This document shows positions 50,612 to 59,168 of a DNA stretch of 64,000 nucleotides, in pieces. This DNA is from VRUE01 sp963819755 (GTDB lineage Bacteria > Actinomycetota > Thermoleophilia > Solirubrobacterales > 70-9). Location of the stretch: the NCBI GenBank assembly GCA_963819755.1, contig CAWFXB010000002.1, positions 992,001 through 1,056,000 of the forward strand. Direction: 5' to 3'. Numbering within the stretch: the stretch's first letter is position 1; every line of letters begins with the position of its first letter. Under the pieces are notes generated by a model, which was not told the origin of the DNA, did no database searches, and saw only the letters and a list, made by a program, of their open reading frames with translations. Position numbers and translations under genes: made by a program.

Positions 50612-53418
50612 AGCGACTCGCAACCTCACTCCTCGCAGTTGCGCTGCTCGTCACGGCCTTCGCCGGCGCAGCCCGGGCCGCCGAAGCGGGCTACGGGATC
50701 GAAGCCTTCGGCCTCTCCTACTCCGAACAGCAGGCGGGGGCCCATGCCGACTTCACCACCTCCTTCGCGATCAACACCGACAAAACCACGCACCGGCCCT
50801 TCGGCTCGACCGCGAGGGTCGAGTTCCACCTGCCGCCGGGGATCGCCGGCGAGGTCGCCGCCTTCCCGCAATGCTCGGCGGCCGAGCTGACCGCCGCAAT
50901 CAGCTTCCAAGCGGTGCCCAAAGACGCCGAAATCTGCCCGATCGACTCCCAGGTGGGAGTAACCGAAATCACCATCATCAGCCAGGGCGGTGGTACCTCC
51001 CTGGTCGTCCTCAACGAGCCCGTATACAACATGACCCCGGGCCCGGGCGAGGCGGCGCGCTTCGGCTTCGTCGCTCAGATCCTGCCGGTTTTGGTCGACG
51101 TGCGCCTCGACCCGGCGAGCGACTACGGGCTGACCGCGACCCTGGAAAGCCTCTCCGCGTCGGCGCTGGTGACGTCGGCGAAAACCACCTTCTGGGGGGA
51201 CCCGACCTCACCCATTCACGACGCCGATCGGATCACCCCCTACGAGGCCTTCGAATGCGACGGCACCCCCTGCACGGCGCCGGGCAAAGAAGCGCGCCAC
51301 TCGAGCCTCTTGCCGAGGCCGTTCATCAGCACCCCGACCAGCTGCGGAGACCCGGGCACGGCGACGGCGCTCGTGGCGAGCTACGAAGACTTCGAACACC
51401 CGGTGACGAGGACCGCGCCGATGCCCCAGCTCGGCGGCTGCGGCTTGCTCGACTTCAAGCCGCAGCTCAGCCTCAAGCCGACCACCTCCACGGCGGAGTC
51501 GGGAACCGGCCTCGACGTCGAACTTAACTTCCCTCAGGAAGGCCTCGAACACCCCAACCTGCTCGCCGAATCGCATCTGAAAAAGGCAGAAGTGACCCTG
51601 CCCGAAGGGGTGACAGTCAACCCCTCCGCGGCGGAGGGCCTGGGCGTCTGCTCCCAAGCCGACCTGGCCAGGGAGACGGCGACCTCGGCGCCGAACGAAG
51701 GCTGCCCGGAGAGCTCCAAGATCGGCACGGTCATCGCCAAGAGCCCGCTGCTGGACGAAGCGGCAGAAGGCGGTCTCTTCTTGGCCAAGCCTAACGAGAA
51801 CCCCTTCGGCTCCCTCCTCGCCCTCTACATGGTCTTGAAGATCCCCGAGCGGGGCGTGATCGTGAAGCTGGCGGGCAAGGTCTCACCGGACCCGAAGACC
51901 GGGCAGCTGATCACCAGCTTCGAAGACCTGCCCCAGCTGCCGATCTCATACTTCCGTCTCCACTTCCGCGAAGGGGCAAGGGCGCCGCTGGTTACGCCAC
52001 CGAGGTGCGGCAGCTATCAGACCGTCTCGCACTTCACCCCATGGTCGGCGCCCGAAGAAGTCATCACCACGACTTCAAGTTTCGAAGTGACCAGGGGGGT
52101 GAACGGCGGCCCCTGCCCAAACGGGACGCCGCCGTTCCAGCCGGGCTTCGAAGCCGGCTCGCTCAACAACAACGCCGGCTCCTACTCCCCCTTCTACATG
52201 CGCCTGACCAGACGCGACGGTGACCAGGACCTGACCAAGTTCTCAGCCACCCTGCCGCCGGGGATGGTGGCGAAGCTGGCCGGGACCTCCGAGTGCCCGG
52301 AGGGGGCTATCGCCCAGGCCAAGACGAAGAGCGGCAAGGAAGAGCTGGCATCTCCCTCCTGCCCCGCAAGCTCAGAGATCGGCCACACCCTGGCCGGGGC
52401 GGGGGTCGGCTCGGTCCTCACCTACGTCCCGGGCAAGGTCTATTTGGCCGGACCCTACCGGGGCGCCCCACTCTCCGTGGTGGCGATCACCCCGGCGGTA
52501 GCGGGGCCCTTTGACGTCGGCACCGTGCTGACCAGAGTGGCGCTTCAGATCGACCCGCTGACCGCAGAAGTCCACGTCGACGGCGCCCACTCGGACCCGA
52601 TCCCCCACATCCTCGTCGGCATCCCCTTGAAGGTCAGGGACATCAGGGTCTACGTCGACAAGCCCAGCTTCACCCTGAACCCGACCTCCTGCGATCCCTC
52701 CCAAGTGGGAGCGCAGCTTTGGGGAGGGGGCAACGACATCTTCAGTGCCCTCGATGACTCCCCGGTCTCCCTGGCGGCTCGCTTCCAGGCTGCGGCCTGC
52801 GCATCGCTCGGCTTTAAGCCGAAGCTCGACTTGAAGCTGAGCGGAGGGACGAAGCGGGGAGGACACCCCGCCCTCGCCGGCACCTATACGCCAAGACCAG
52901 GAGACGCCAACCTCGCCGGGCTCATCGTCCGCTTCCCCCACTCGGCCTTCCTCGACCAGGCCCACATAAGGACGATCTGCACCCGCGTGCAGTTCGCGGC
53001 AAAGCAGTGCCCGGAAGGAGCGGTCTACGGGCACGCCAAGGCGATCACGCCGCTTCTGGACCAGCCGCTGGAAGGCCCGGTCTACCTCCGCTCCTCCAAC
53101 CACAACCTTCCCGACTTCGTCGCCGACCTGCACGGCCTGATCGACGTCGAAGCGGTGGCGAGGATCGACTCCTCTCACGGCGGCATCCGCGCCACCTTCG
53201 CCCAGGTGCCAGATGCGCCCTTGACCAAGGTCGTGGTGCAGATGCAGGGAGGCAAGAAGGGCCTGATCGTCAACTCCACCGACCTCTGCCGCGGCTCTCA
53301 TCGCACCGACGTGCAGCTCAGCGCCCACAACGGGGCGCAGCTCGAGCTGCATCCGCAGATGCGGGCGGATTGCGGCAAGCAGCGCAAGCACAAACGTCAT
53401 CACGCGACCAAGCACTAA
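50608..53418 (+). CDS. Secreted repeat protein of unknown function
   Basis: 936 aa. Signal peptide MKRLATSLLAVALLVTAFAG ending ARAAEA. At least four related modules carry a Cys-Pro motif followed by a small-residue turn and a VY/LF strand: CPIDSQVG...EPVYN, CPESSKIG...GGLFLA, CPASSEIG...GKVYLA, CPEGAVYG...GPVYLR. Cys are paired upstream (for example LGVCSQADL with EGCPES), suggesting disulfides. Each module ends in a hydrophobic beta stretch. The C-terminus is basic (KQRKHKRHHATKH), like the protein encoded upstream, possibly for wall binding. Four-base overlap with the upstream gene indicates joint production. No known domain recognised. Confidence 0.8.
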   Translation: MKRLATSLLAVALLVTAFAGAARAAEAGYGIEAFGLSYSEQQAGAHADFTTSFAINTDKTTHRPFGSTARVEFHLPPGIAGEVAAFPQCSAAELTAAISFQAVPKDAEICPIDSQVGVTEITIISQGGGTSLVVLNEPVYNMTPGPGEAARFGFVAQILPVLVDVRLDPASDYGLTATLESLSASALVTSAKTTFWGDPTSPIHDADRITPYEAFECDGTPCTAPGKEARHSSLLPRPFISTPTSCGDPGTATALVASYEDFEHPVTRTAPMPQLGGCGLLDFKPQLSLKPTTSTAESGTGLDVELNFPQEGLEHPNLLAESHLKKAEVTLPEGVTVNPSAAEGLGVCSQADLARETATSAPNEGCPESSKIGTVIAKSPLLDEAAEGGLFLAKPNENPFGSLLALYMVLKIPERGVIVKLAGKVSPDPKTGQLITSFEDLPQLPISYFRLHFREGARAPLVTPPRCGSYQTVSHFTPWSAPEEVITTTSSFEVTRGVNGGPCPNGTPPFQPGFEAGSLNNNAGSYSPFYMRLTRRDGDQDLTKFSATLPPGMVAKLAGTSECPEGAIAQAKTKSGKEELASPSCPASSEIGHTLAGAGVGSVLTYVPGKVYLAGPYRGAPLSVVAITPAVAGPFDVGTVLTRVALQIDPLTAEVHVDGAHSDPIPHILVGIPLKVRDIRVYVDKPSFTLNPTSCDPSQVGAQLWGGGNDIFSALDDSPVSLAARFQAAACASLGFKPKLDLKLSGGTKRGGHPALAGTYTPRPGDANLAGLIVRFPHSAFLDQAHIRTICTRVQFAAKQCPEGAVYGHAKAITPLLDQPLEGPVYLRSSNHNLPDFVADLHGLIDVEAVARIDSSHGGIRATFAQVPDAPLTKVVVQMQGGKKGLIVNSTDLCRGSHRTDVQLSAHNGAQLELHPQMRADCGKQRKHKRHHATKH

Positions 53419-53442
53419 CCCCACAGGGAGGGAAACAAAGCA

Positions 53443-54240
53443 ATGCTCTCGACACTGAAAAACCGCTTTGGGATACCGGGGGTGATCGCCGTGATCGCGC
53501 TCGTCTTCGCGATGCTAGGCGGCGCCTACGCCGCCAATGGCAACGGTGGCGCCAAGGCGACCGCTTCGGCCAAGGCGAAGAAAGGCCCGCCGGGGCCCAG
53601 GGGCCCGAAGGGGCCGAAGGGCGACCCCGGACCGGCGGGGCCGCAGGGGCCGGCCGGGGCCAAGGGCGACGCCGGCTCCAACGGCTCCAACGGCAAAGAC
53701 GGCGCCCCCGGCGTCAGCCCGACCGGGACCGCATTCGGCGGCGAACAGCACGGCTGCAAAGAAGGCGGCGTTGAATTCAAAGGCGCCAACACCACCTTCG
53801 CCTGCAACGGCGTGAAAGGCACCAACGGCACCACCGGCTTCACCGAAACGCTGCCTTCGGGCAAGACTGAGACGGGAATGTGGTCTTCCCACGGGACGTC
53901 GGGGTACCAACTCAACGAAGAAGGAGAACTGGTTGAATTCGGGGCAATAACTCCAGTTCCAATCTCCTTCTCTATCCCTCTTACGAGTGCTCCGGCGTTC
54001 AACGAAGCGCACGTAAAACCCGAAGGGTTCGAAGGAGTCGAAGGAGAAGACTGCCCGGGCAAATTCACCGAACCAAAAGCAAAAGCCGGGCACGCTTGCC
54101 TTTACATCCGTGCGAACTCTGGAATGACTTATACCGAATTTTTCGGTTATCCGTTTGTCCAGAAATCCGGACTTCTTGTTGCCTTTTTCGGAAATAACAA
54201 CAACGTAGTCACCGGCAGCTGGGCTGTGACGGCTCCCTAG
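53443..54240 (+). CDS. Collagen-like secreted protein
   Basis: 265 aa. Signal-type segment at about 8-31 (FGIPGVIAVIALVFAMLGGAYAA). Residues about 48-89 are fourteen consecutive Gly-X-Y triplets (GPPGPRGPKGPKGDPGPAG and on), with Pro at X/Y and GDx/GKD charged triplets, expected to form a short collagen triple helix and trimerise the protein. The C-terminal globular domain (about 95-265) has four Cys and ends LVAFFGNNNNVVTGSWAVTAP. The 3' half is strikingly richer in A/T than the collagen half. Good ribosome site GGGAGGGAA. Third gene of the secreted operon, 24 bases after the second. Confidence 0.85.
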   Translation: MLSTLKNRFGIPGVIAVIALVFAMLGGAYAANGNGGAKATASAKAKKGPPGPRGPKGPKGDPGPAGPQGPAGAKGDAGSNGSNGKDGAPGVSPTGTAFGGEQHGCKEGGVEFKGANTTFACNGVKGTNGTTGFTETLPSGKTETGMWSSHGTSGYQLNEEGELVEFGAITPVPISFSIPLTSAPAFNEAHVKPEGFEGVEGEDCPGKFTEPKAKAGHACLYIRANSGMTYTEFFGYPFVQKSGLLVAFFGNNNNVVTGSWAVTAP

Positions 54241-54257
54241 CTCACGCGCCTACCAAC

Positions 54258-54303
54258 CGGCTCGGCGGCGCCCCCCACGATCAACGTGGGCGCCGCCGAG
54301 CCG
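54258..54303 (+). terminator. Strong hairpin after the collagen-like gene
   Basis: CGGCTCGGCGGCG plus CCC and ACG pair with CGTGGGCGCCGCCGAGCCG, leaving a 3-base C bulge and a short loop (ATCAA). Followed by CCTTCGGG rather than T-run. It closes the secreted operon that starts at 46253. Confidence 0.6.
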
Positions 54304-54335
54304 CCTTCGGGCCGCCCCAATCGGAAACGGTAGAC

Positions 54336-55544
54336 ATGCCTGAACCGATCAGCGCCAGGGTGGCGGCGCGACTGCAGGCGCGTCGCGGAGAGATCGAGCA
54401 GACGGTTCTCGCGCGCGTCTATGCCGTGGCGGACCCACCCGGCTCCGGTGCCGAGGATCCGGAGTACGCACAGGGCCTGCGTGCGGCCGTGTCGGCCGCG
54501 GTGAGCTACGGGCTAGACGGCCTCGAGGGTGGCGCCGGCCGCTCCGAGGCGATCCCGGTGGTGCTGTTCAGCCAAGCCCGCCACGCGGCGCGCAATGGAA
54601 TTGGCCTCGCCACAGTCCTGCGCCGCTACCTCGCCGGCTACACATTGCTCGGCGACTTCATCGCCGAGGCAGCGCAGGAGGACGAGTCGCCGCGGGAGCT
54701 GCGGGGCATGATGCGCGCCCAGGCAGCGCGCTTCGATCGCCTCGTGATGGCGGTCAGCGAGGAGTACGGGCGAGAGGCCGGGCAGGCCGGCTCGCACCAC
54801 CAGCGGCGCGCAGAGCTTGTCAAAGCGCTGATTGACGGCGAGCTCGCCGACACCGCCGAGCTGTCCTACGACGTCGGCGCCTGGCACCTCGCCCTGGTCG
54901 GCGCGGGCGCGCCGGCCGAGCGGACGATCCGCGAGCTTGCCGCCGCGCTCGACCGCCGCCTGCTGCTCACACGCCCAGGCGGGGAGACCGTCTGGGCCTG
55001 GCTGGGCGGTCGTCAGGCGATTTCCGTCGCCGATTTGGCTCGCCTTGGCGCGTTCCAGACGATCGCGAACCTGCCGCTGGCGCTGGGCGAGCCCGCCGAG
55101 GGCCTCGCCGGCTGGCGCCTGACTCACCGCCAGGCGGTCGCCGCCTGGCCGATCGCCGGGCGCAGACGGGCCACCGTTCGCTACGCGGACGTCGCCCTGC
55201 TCGCCTCGGTCCTCCAGGACGACCTGCTGGTCGCCTCGCTGCGCCGGCTCTACCTCGAGCCTCTGTCAAGAGAGCGGGACGGCGGCGCAGTCCTGCGCGA
55301 GACCCTGCGTGCCTATATAGCGGCCGAACAGAACGTCTCATCCGCCGCTGCGGCGCTGGGGGTCAGCCGGCAAGCGGTCGCCAAGCGCCTCCAAGCTGTC
55401 GAGGGGAGGCTTGGGCGTCCCCTAAGTGGTTACAGAATGGAGATCGAGGCCGCCCTTCACCTTGAAGACCTCACAACCCTGACAGTGACACCCGGGACCG
55501 GTTCTCCAGATCACATTGTCGTCTGGCCTGGGAGTGACGGTTAA
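54336..55544 (+). CDS. PucR/CdaR-family transcriptional regulator
   Basis: 402 aa. N-terminal helical sensor-like region (about 1-160) with HAARNGIGLATVLRRYLAGYTLL; central GGDEF-like CdaR region (about 165-270); C-terminal PucR HTH_30 domain (about 320-385) with LRETLRAYIAAEQNVSSAAAALGVSRQAVAKRLQAVEGRLGR split by the recognition helix. Cytoplasmic, glutamates nearly all GAG. It sits between the collagen-like gene and a secreted duplicate-domain protein and might regulate either (inference). ATG 54336. Confidence 0.85.
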   Translation: MPEPISARVAARLQARRGEIEQTVLARVYAVADPPGSGAEDPEYAQGLRAAVSAAVSYGLDGLEGGAGRSEAIPVVLFSQARHAARNGIGLATVLRRYLAGYTLLGDFIAEAAQEDESPRELRGMMRAQAARFDRLVMAVSEEYGREAGQAGSHHQRRAELVKALIDGELADTAELSYDVGAWHLALVGAGAPAERTIRELAAALDRRLLLTRPGGETVWAWLGGRQAISVADLARLGAFQTIANLPLALGEPAEGLAGWRLTHRQAVAAWPIAGRRRATVRYADVALLASVLQDDLLVASLRRLYLEPLSRERDGGAVLRETLRAYIAAEQNVSSAAAALGVSRQAVAKRLQAVEGRLGRPLSGYRMEIEAALHLEDLTTLTVTPGTGSPDHIVVWPGSDG

Positions 55545-55657
55545 CAATCAGCAACCAGGCGCATACCGAACACGTCACATTGTGAGCGCGGGAGGCAGAG
55601 TCGATGCGGGAGGCTCGCAAGAAGCAACCACCCACGTCCCCCGCGAGGAAGGGAAAA
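55545..55657 (+). promoter_or_regulatory. Leader of the duplicated secreted protein gene
   Basis: 113 bases. TCACATTGT occurs here at about 55579 and also in the 3' end of the PucR gene at about 55512. GAGGAAGGG ends 5 bases before ATG 55658, a strong ribosome site that decides the start over an upstream in-frame ATG at 55604. Confidence 0.4.
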
Positions 55658-56917
55658 ATGACAGCTCTTAGAATCATGGCGGTGAGCGCGATGCTGACAG
55701 CGCTCTTTCTGATTGGCGCCGGCCAGGCATCGGCCGCCCCAAAGACCGTTCTCTGCGAACAAAACGCCACGAAGTGCGAGGGCGAAGACGCCTACGCGAC
55801 CAGCACCGTGCTGGAAGCAAAACTGAAAGAAGGGACGAAGACGACCGTTACAGGCTCTGCGCTCCCGGTCGAATGCTCGACCTCATCTCTCACCGTACAG
55901 ACGAACGCGCAGAGCGGTGCGCCGCTCTCGGCGAAAGTCACCGCGTGGAGCTTCGGCAAATGCAGCGTACTGAAAGGCACCATCAGCTGTACCAGCACGG
56001 CACTCAACCTGCCCTACGAAGCCGGAATCGAACGCAGTGGAGGCGGCAGCGGCAAACTGACGCTGACGTCCGGCAGCGGCGGGGTGCCCAGCCTCCGATT
56101 CACATGTCCAGGCGGGAACGCCGAATGCATCTTCGGCGCCTCGAACGGGCAGCTGAGCCTTGAAGGCGGCAGCTCGGCGACCATCGTCTCCGCTGTCGCG
56201 CTGAAAAAAGAATTTGACGCACACGGAAATTGCGGAGGCGCGGGTACGTTGTCGGCGAGCTACGACGTCTCCAAACCGGCGCCGCTGTACGTCACCGATG
56301 GCATCCTTGGGCCGGGGCTGACGTCGTTCTGTTCCGCCAACGAAGAAACGTGTGCGGAAGGAAACCTCTACCAGGAAGGCACCGAGTTTACCGCCGGGCT
56401 CAGCAATTTCGCCGAAATCTCGGGCTTCTCTCTGCCACTCAAGTGCAACAGCGGAAAACTCGAAGGCGAATTCCAGGAAGGTCCGCAGGAAAGCGCCGAC
56501 CCGCAGATGGCGGAAATCTACGCGTCGACGCTCTCGAACTGCACGATGGGCTCTAACTGGTCCTGCACGGTCACGGCGCTCGGCTTGCCCTATGCGGGTG
56601 AATTCGCGGTAAGCAGTGGCGGCAACGGCACGCTCGAGGTGAGCGCGTCCCCCGGACACGAAGCACCGCGCTGGAAGGTCGTCTGCCCAGGCGGGAACAT
56701 CGAATGCAAGTGGAGAGTCGCCGAAAGCGGCAAACACGGGGCCGGAGAAGAGATGTTCCTCGGGTTCGAAGGCGGCAGCCCAGCCGGGTTGCTCGCCAGC
56801 CTGGTTCCGCTTGTCAAGATAGAAGACGTTCACGGCACCTGCGGTGAAAACCAGAAGACCTTCACCGCCGCTTACACGGTCTCGACGCCGAAACCGCTGT
56901 ACCTGTCGAAACCGTAG
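55658..56917 (+). CDS. Secreted protein with two tandem homologous domains
   Basis: 419 aa. Signal peptide MTALRIMAVSAMLTALFLIG ending GQASAAP. Two related domains of about 195 residues each follow. Matching landmarks: LCEQNATKCEGEDAY versus FCSANEETCAEGNLY; TSTALNLPYEAGI versus TVTALGLPYAGEF; FTCPGGNAECIFGASNG versus VVCPGGNIECKWRVAESG; GTLSASYDVSKPAPLYV versus KTFTAAYTVSTPKPLYL. Eight or more paired Cys imply disulfides. No named family is recognised; similar repeats occur in secreted proteins of this class. Many GAA and AAA codons. Followed by a strong terminator. Confidence 0.82.
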   Translation: MTALRIMAVSAMLTALFLIGAGQASAAPKTVLCEQNATKCEGEDAYATSTVLEAKLKEGTKTTVTGSALPVECSTSSLTVQTNAQSGAPLSAKVTAWSFGKCSVLKGTISCTSTALNLPYEAGIERSGGGSGKLTLTSGSGGVPSLRFTCPGGNAECIFGASNGQLSLEGGSSATIVSAVALKKEFDAHGNCGGAGTLSASYDVSKPAPLYVTDGILGPGLTSFCSANEETCAEGNLYQEGTEFTAGLSNFAEISGFSLPLKCNSGKLEGEFQEGPQESADPQMAEIYASTLSNCTMGSNWSCTVTALGLPYAGEFAVSSGGNGTLEVSASPGHEAPRWKVVCPGGNIECKWRVAESGKHGAGEEMFLGFEGGSPAGLLASLVPLVKIEDVHGTCGENQKTFTAAYTVSTPKPLYLSKP

Positions 56918-56938
56918 CCGCCCCAAGATCCAACTGAT

Positions 56939-56976
56939 GCTGAGAGAGCCACGGCTTTGTCCGTGGCTCTCTCAGC
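56939..56976 (+). terminator. 16-bp perfect terminator hairpin
   Basis: GCTGAGAGAGCCACGG (56939-56954) pairs perfectly with CCGTGGCTCTCTCAGC (56961-56976) around loop CTTTGT, 21 bases past the stop. Followed by CTTG rather than a T-run. Confidence 0.75.
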
Positions 56977-57036
56977 CTTGCCGGAGTGTCAACTCGTTCC
57001 CAGGTGCCATCGCATATTTGTTATTCATGGAAGTGG

Positions 57037-57171
57037 ATGACGTCTGGGCAACTGATTCGTGAGGCCCGTGCGCGCTGCGGTCTAAGTCAGCAGCGCCTGG
57101 CGCGGCGGGTGGGTAGCCACCGCATGGCCGGTCGGCCTCGCTTCGGCCGGACGAGAGGCGAGACGACCTGA
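57037..57171 (+). pseudogene. Remnant of an XRE-family HTH gene
   Basis: From ATG 57037 the frame reads MTSGQLIREARARCGLSQQR then LARRVGSHR, which is the first half of an XRE/Cro HTH (expected to continue into the recognition helix TSQPAIARIE). It then runs into unrelated sequence and stops at 57171. A second open stretch (57179-57291, DAERILLAHLLHAYGRALLG then RPIAAFATELTARPRR) may be the remnant of its 3' part or of another gene. Together they fill most of the 486-base gap before the TetR gene; nothing else is seen there. Confidence 0.5.
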
Positions 57172-57361
57172 CGCCCCTCTCGACGCGGAGCGCATCCTTC
57201 TTGCCCACCTCTTGCATGCGTACGGTCGGGCGCTCCTCGGCCGCCCGATAGCCGCGTTCGCCACGGAGCTAACCGCTCGGCCTCGCCGATGACTCAAACG
57301 ACAACGGCTGGGTCGCCGACTCTTCAACAGCCGGATACAGAAGGGGCTTCGGAGTTCTTCT

Positions 57362-57402
57362 AAACTTTCTATACTTTTTGGGTACTGGTGATACCCTTCG
57401 AT
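57362..57402 (+). promoter_or_regulatory. Operator-like palindrome before the TetR gene
   Basis: GGGTA-CTGGTGA-TACCC lies just upstream of the TetR start, after an A/T-rich TTCTAAACTTTCTATAC that could hold the -10. Resembles the GGTAC-type sites near other TetR genes here; likely autoregulatory. Confidence 0.45.
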
Positions 57403-57412
57403 CGTGGGGACG

Positions 57413-57994
57413 ATGGCAAAATCCACGACTCGCCGCCTTCCGCCAGGATCCCACGGGATCCCGGCTGACATCGTCGCCCGCAACCAGCGCGAACGGCTGG
57501 TTGCGGCGATGGCTGAGGTCTGCGCCGAGCGGGGGTACGCGCAGGCTTCGGTGGCAGAGGTGGCGAAGCGAGCCGGCGTCTCCTCGCTCACCTTCTACAA
57601 GCAGTTCGCCGACAAGCGGGACTGCATGCTCGCCGCTCACCGGCAGCTTCTGGGGCGGCTGCTGGAGGTGGTCGATCGGGCTCGCGAGGAAGAGGGTGAC
57701 CCTGGGGCGATGCCCAGGGCGACCGTGCGAACGGCCCTCGCCCTGTTCGCCGCCGACCCGCCCTCGGTGCAGCTGCTGACGGTCGAGATCCTCGCCGCCG
57801 GTCCGGAGGGTGTGCAGCGACACGATGTGATGGTCGAGGCCTTCGCTGAGCGGCTGGGAACCGACTGGGTTCGCGCCGCCGGCATGCTCGCCCTGGCCGG
57901 CAAACTCGTGATGGCCGGCGAAGCCGATCGGTTGCCGGAGTTTGCGGACGAATTCGTCGCTCCGGGGGGAGAGGTTCGGAAGCAACGGTCTTAA
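57413..57994 (+). CDS. TetR-family transcriptional regulator
   Basis: 193 aa from ATG 57413 (a GTG at 57404 is possible). Paralogue leader LPPGSHGIPADIVARNQ, HTH RERLVAAMAEVCAERGYAQA, SVAEVAKRAGVSSLTFYKQF, ADKRDCMLAAHRQ; ligand domain with LLTVEILAAGPEGVQRHDVM and a shorter C-terminus than the cluster members. Belongs to the same paralogue family as the 37-46 kb cluster but lies beside a toxin-antitoxin pair. Confidence 0.87.
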   Translation: MAKSTTRRLPPGSHGIPADIVARNQRERLVAAMAEVCAERGYAQASVAEVAKRAGVSSLTFYKQFADKRDCMLAAHRQLLGRLLEVVDRAREEEGDPGAMPRATVRTALALFAADPPSVQLLTVEILAAGPEGVQRHDVMVEAFAERLGTDWVRAAGMLALAGKLVMAGEADRLPEFADEFVAPGGEVRKQRS

Positions 57995-58018
57995 GAGGAG
58001 AATGCATCTCGCTCCCCG

Positions 58019-58050
58019 TATAAGTGACCATGGTACGGTGACCATGGTCA
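58019..58050 (+). promoter_or_regulatory. Phd/PIN promoter with repeated operator
   Basis: TATAAG (about 58019) is a plausible -10. TGACCATGGT occurs twice (58025-58034 and 58039-58048), each containing the palindrome ACCATGGT, 14 bases apart; the second overlaps the antitoxin start codon. Typical arrangement for antitoxin autorepression. Confidence 0.55.
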
Positions 58051-58289
58051 TGTCCCAGGCCCCGAAGGAAATCACCGCCAGCCAGTTCAAGGCTCGCTGC
58101 TTGCGCCTCCTCGACGAGGTCGCCGAAACCGGTGAGACCCTGGTCGTCACCAAGCACGGCCGGCCTGTCGCTCGGGTTGTGCCACCGCTCGGCCCTGATG
58201 ACATGCGCGGCAGCGGCAAGATCAACATGACCGACGAGGAGTTGATCTATTTCTCGATGGGGCCCTGGGACATGGAGCAGGACGAGTGA
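58044..58289 (+). CDS. Phd/YefM-type antitoxin
   Basis: 81 aa. Phd fold: KEITASQFKARCLRLLDEVA, ETGETLVVTKHGRPVARVVP, followed by an extended acidic C-terminus (DDMRGSGKINMTDEELIYF, then MGPWDMEQDE) that would occupy the toxin's active site. ATG 58044 was chosen; ATG 58050 is an equally possible start. Overlaps the PIN toxin by 4 (GTGA). Probably binds the duplicated ACCATGGT palindromes at its own promoter. Confidence 0.88.
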   Translation: MVMSQAPKEITASQFKARCLRLLDEVAETGETLVVTKHGRPVARVVPPLGPDDMRGSGKINMTDEELIYFSMGPWDMEQDE

Positions 58290-58675
58290 TCATCCTGGAT
58301 ACCCATACCCTGCTCTGGCGCATGCTCGAGCCAGAGCGAGTGAGCGTGGGCGCGAAGGAGGCGATCTCCGCTGCGGACGCGCGGGCGATCAGCGCGATCA
58401 CGTTCCAGGAGGTCGCCTATCTGGTTGCCCGTGGCAGGGTCGACCTCTATAAGCCGGTCGGGCCGTGGTTGGGCGATGCGCTCGGCTCGATCGAAGCGGT
58501 TGCTCTCCCCGTCTCCGCGTCGGTCGCTCTCTTTGCCGGCTCGCTCGATCCCCAGGGCTTTCACGGCGATCCCATGGATCGCCTCATCTATGCCACCGCG
58601 GTAGAGCACGACGCCCGACTCGTCACCGCTGACAAACGCCTGCGCCAGTTCGATCCCGAGCGGACGGTCTGGTAG
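58286..58675 (+). CDS. PIN-domain toxin partnered with Phd antitoxin
   Basis: 129 aa. PIN-like fold of the VapC/PIN subgroup that pairs with Phd: MIILDTHTLLWRMLEPERVS (D5), ISAITFQEVAYLVARGRVDL (Glu), GDPMDRLIYATAVEHDARLVTAD (catalytic Asp cluster), and KRLRQFDPERTVW. Predicted Mg-dependent RNase. GTG start overlaps the antitoxin stop, giving translational coupling. Confidence 0.9.
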   Translation: MIILDTHTLLWRMLEPERVSVGAKEAISAADARAISAITFQEVAYLVARGRVDLYKPVGPWLGDALGSIEAVALPVSASVALFAGSLDPQGFHGDPMDRLIYATAVEHDARLVTADKRLRQFDPERTVW

Positions 58676-58724
58676 CTATGCGGCGATGATCGCCTTGGTC
58701 CTGACGCGGACCTGACGACCCGCG

Positions 58725-59168
58725 TCAGGCGTAGGTGAGCAGGCGCAGCTGCGAGAAGTCGAGCGTTTTGAGCGGTTCGTCTTCCGGCCCATGGACGAAG
58801 ACGTCGACCGAGGCCTTGGCTTTGCCCGCCTCGACAAGTCGTTTGATCGCCGGCGTCACGGTGACGATCCGCGGCGCCGGCTCGAGGTGGTGGGGGAGGC
58901 GGTAGTCGAAGGGGTCGCGCTCGTCGGGCACCTCGCAGTGTCCCTCCTCGCCGTGGCAGCTGCCGTGGCCGAAGATCCAGAGCGAGCCGGCGTAGGCGGG
59001 GTGGTCGATGCCGGCGTCGCGCTTGAGGCCGCGGCCGGCGCCGATGTAGATGCGGGCCTCGAAGCTCGGGCCCGAGTGGTCGACCTCGTAGAAGGCGAGG
59101 TCGGCGCGCTCGAAATGGTGCTCGGGTGCCGGCAGCTCCAGCGGTCTGCTGCGGTAGCGGTCAACCAC
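58725..59168 (-). CDS. Tyrosinase C-terminal-like domain protein
   Basis: 147 aa. Beta-rich: HHFERADLAFYEVDHSGPSF, EARIYIGAGRGLKRDAGIDH, SLWIFGHGSCHGEEGHCEVP, ASVDVFVHGPEDEPLKTLDF. This resembles the C-terminal shielding/KFDV-like domain that follows the copper domain in plant-type polyphenol oxidases, here encoded separately. Overlaps the tyrosinase gene by 8 bases, so the two subunits are made together. Two Cys and several His might bind or deliver copper (inference), making a caddie-like role possible. Confidence 0.65.
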   Translation of the reverse strand: MVDRYRSRPLELPAPEHHFERADLAFYEVDHSGPSFEARIYIGAGRGLKRDAGIDHPAYAGSLWIFGHGSCHGEEGHCEVPDERDPFDYRLPHHLEPAPRIVTVTPAIKRLVEAGKAKASVDVFVHGPEDEPLKTLDFSQLRLLTYA

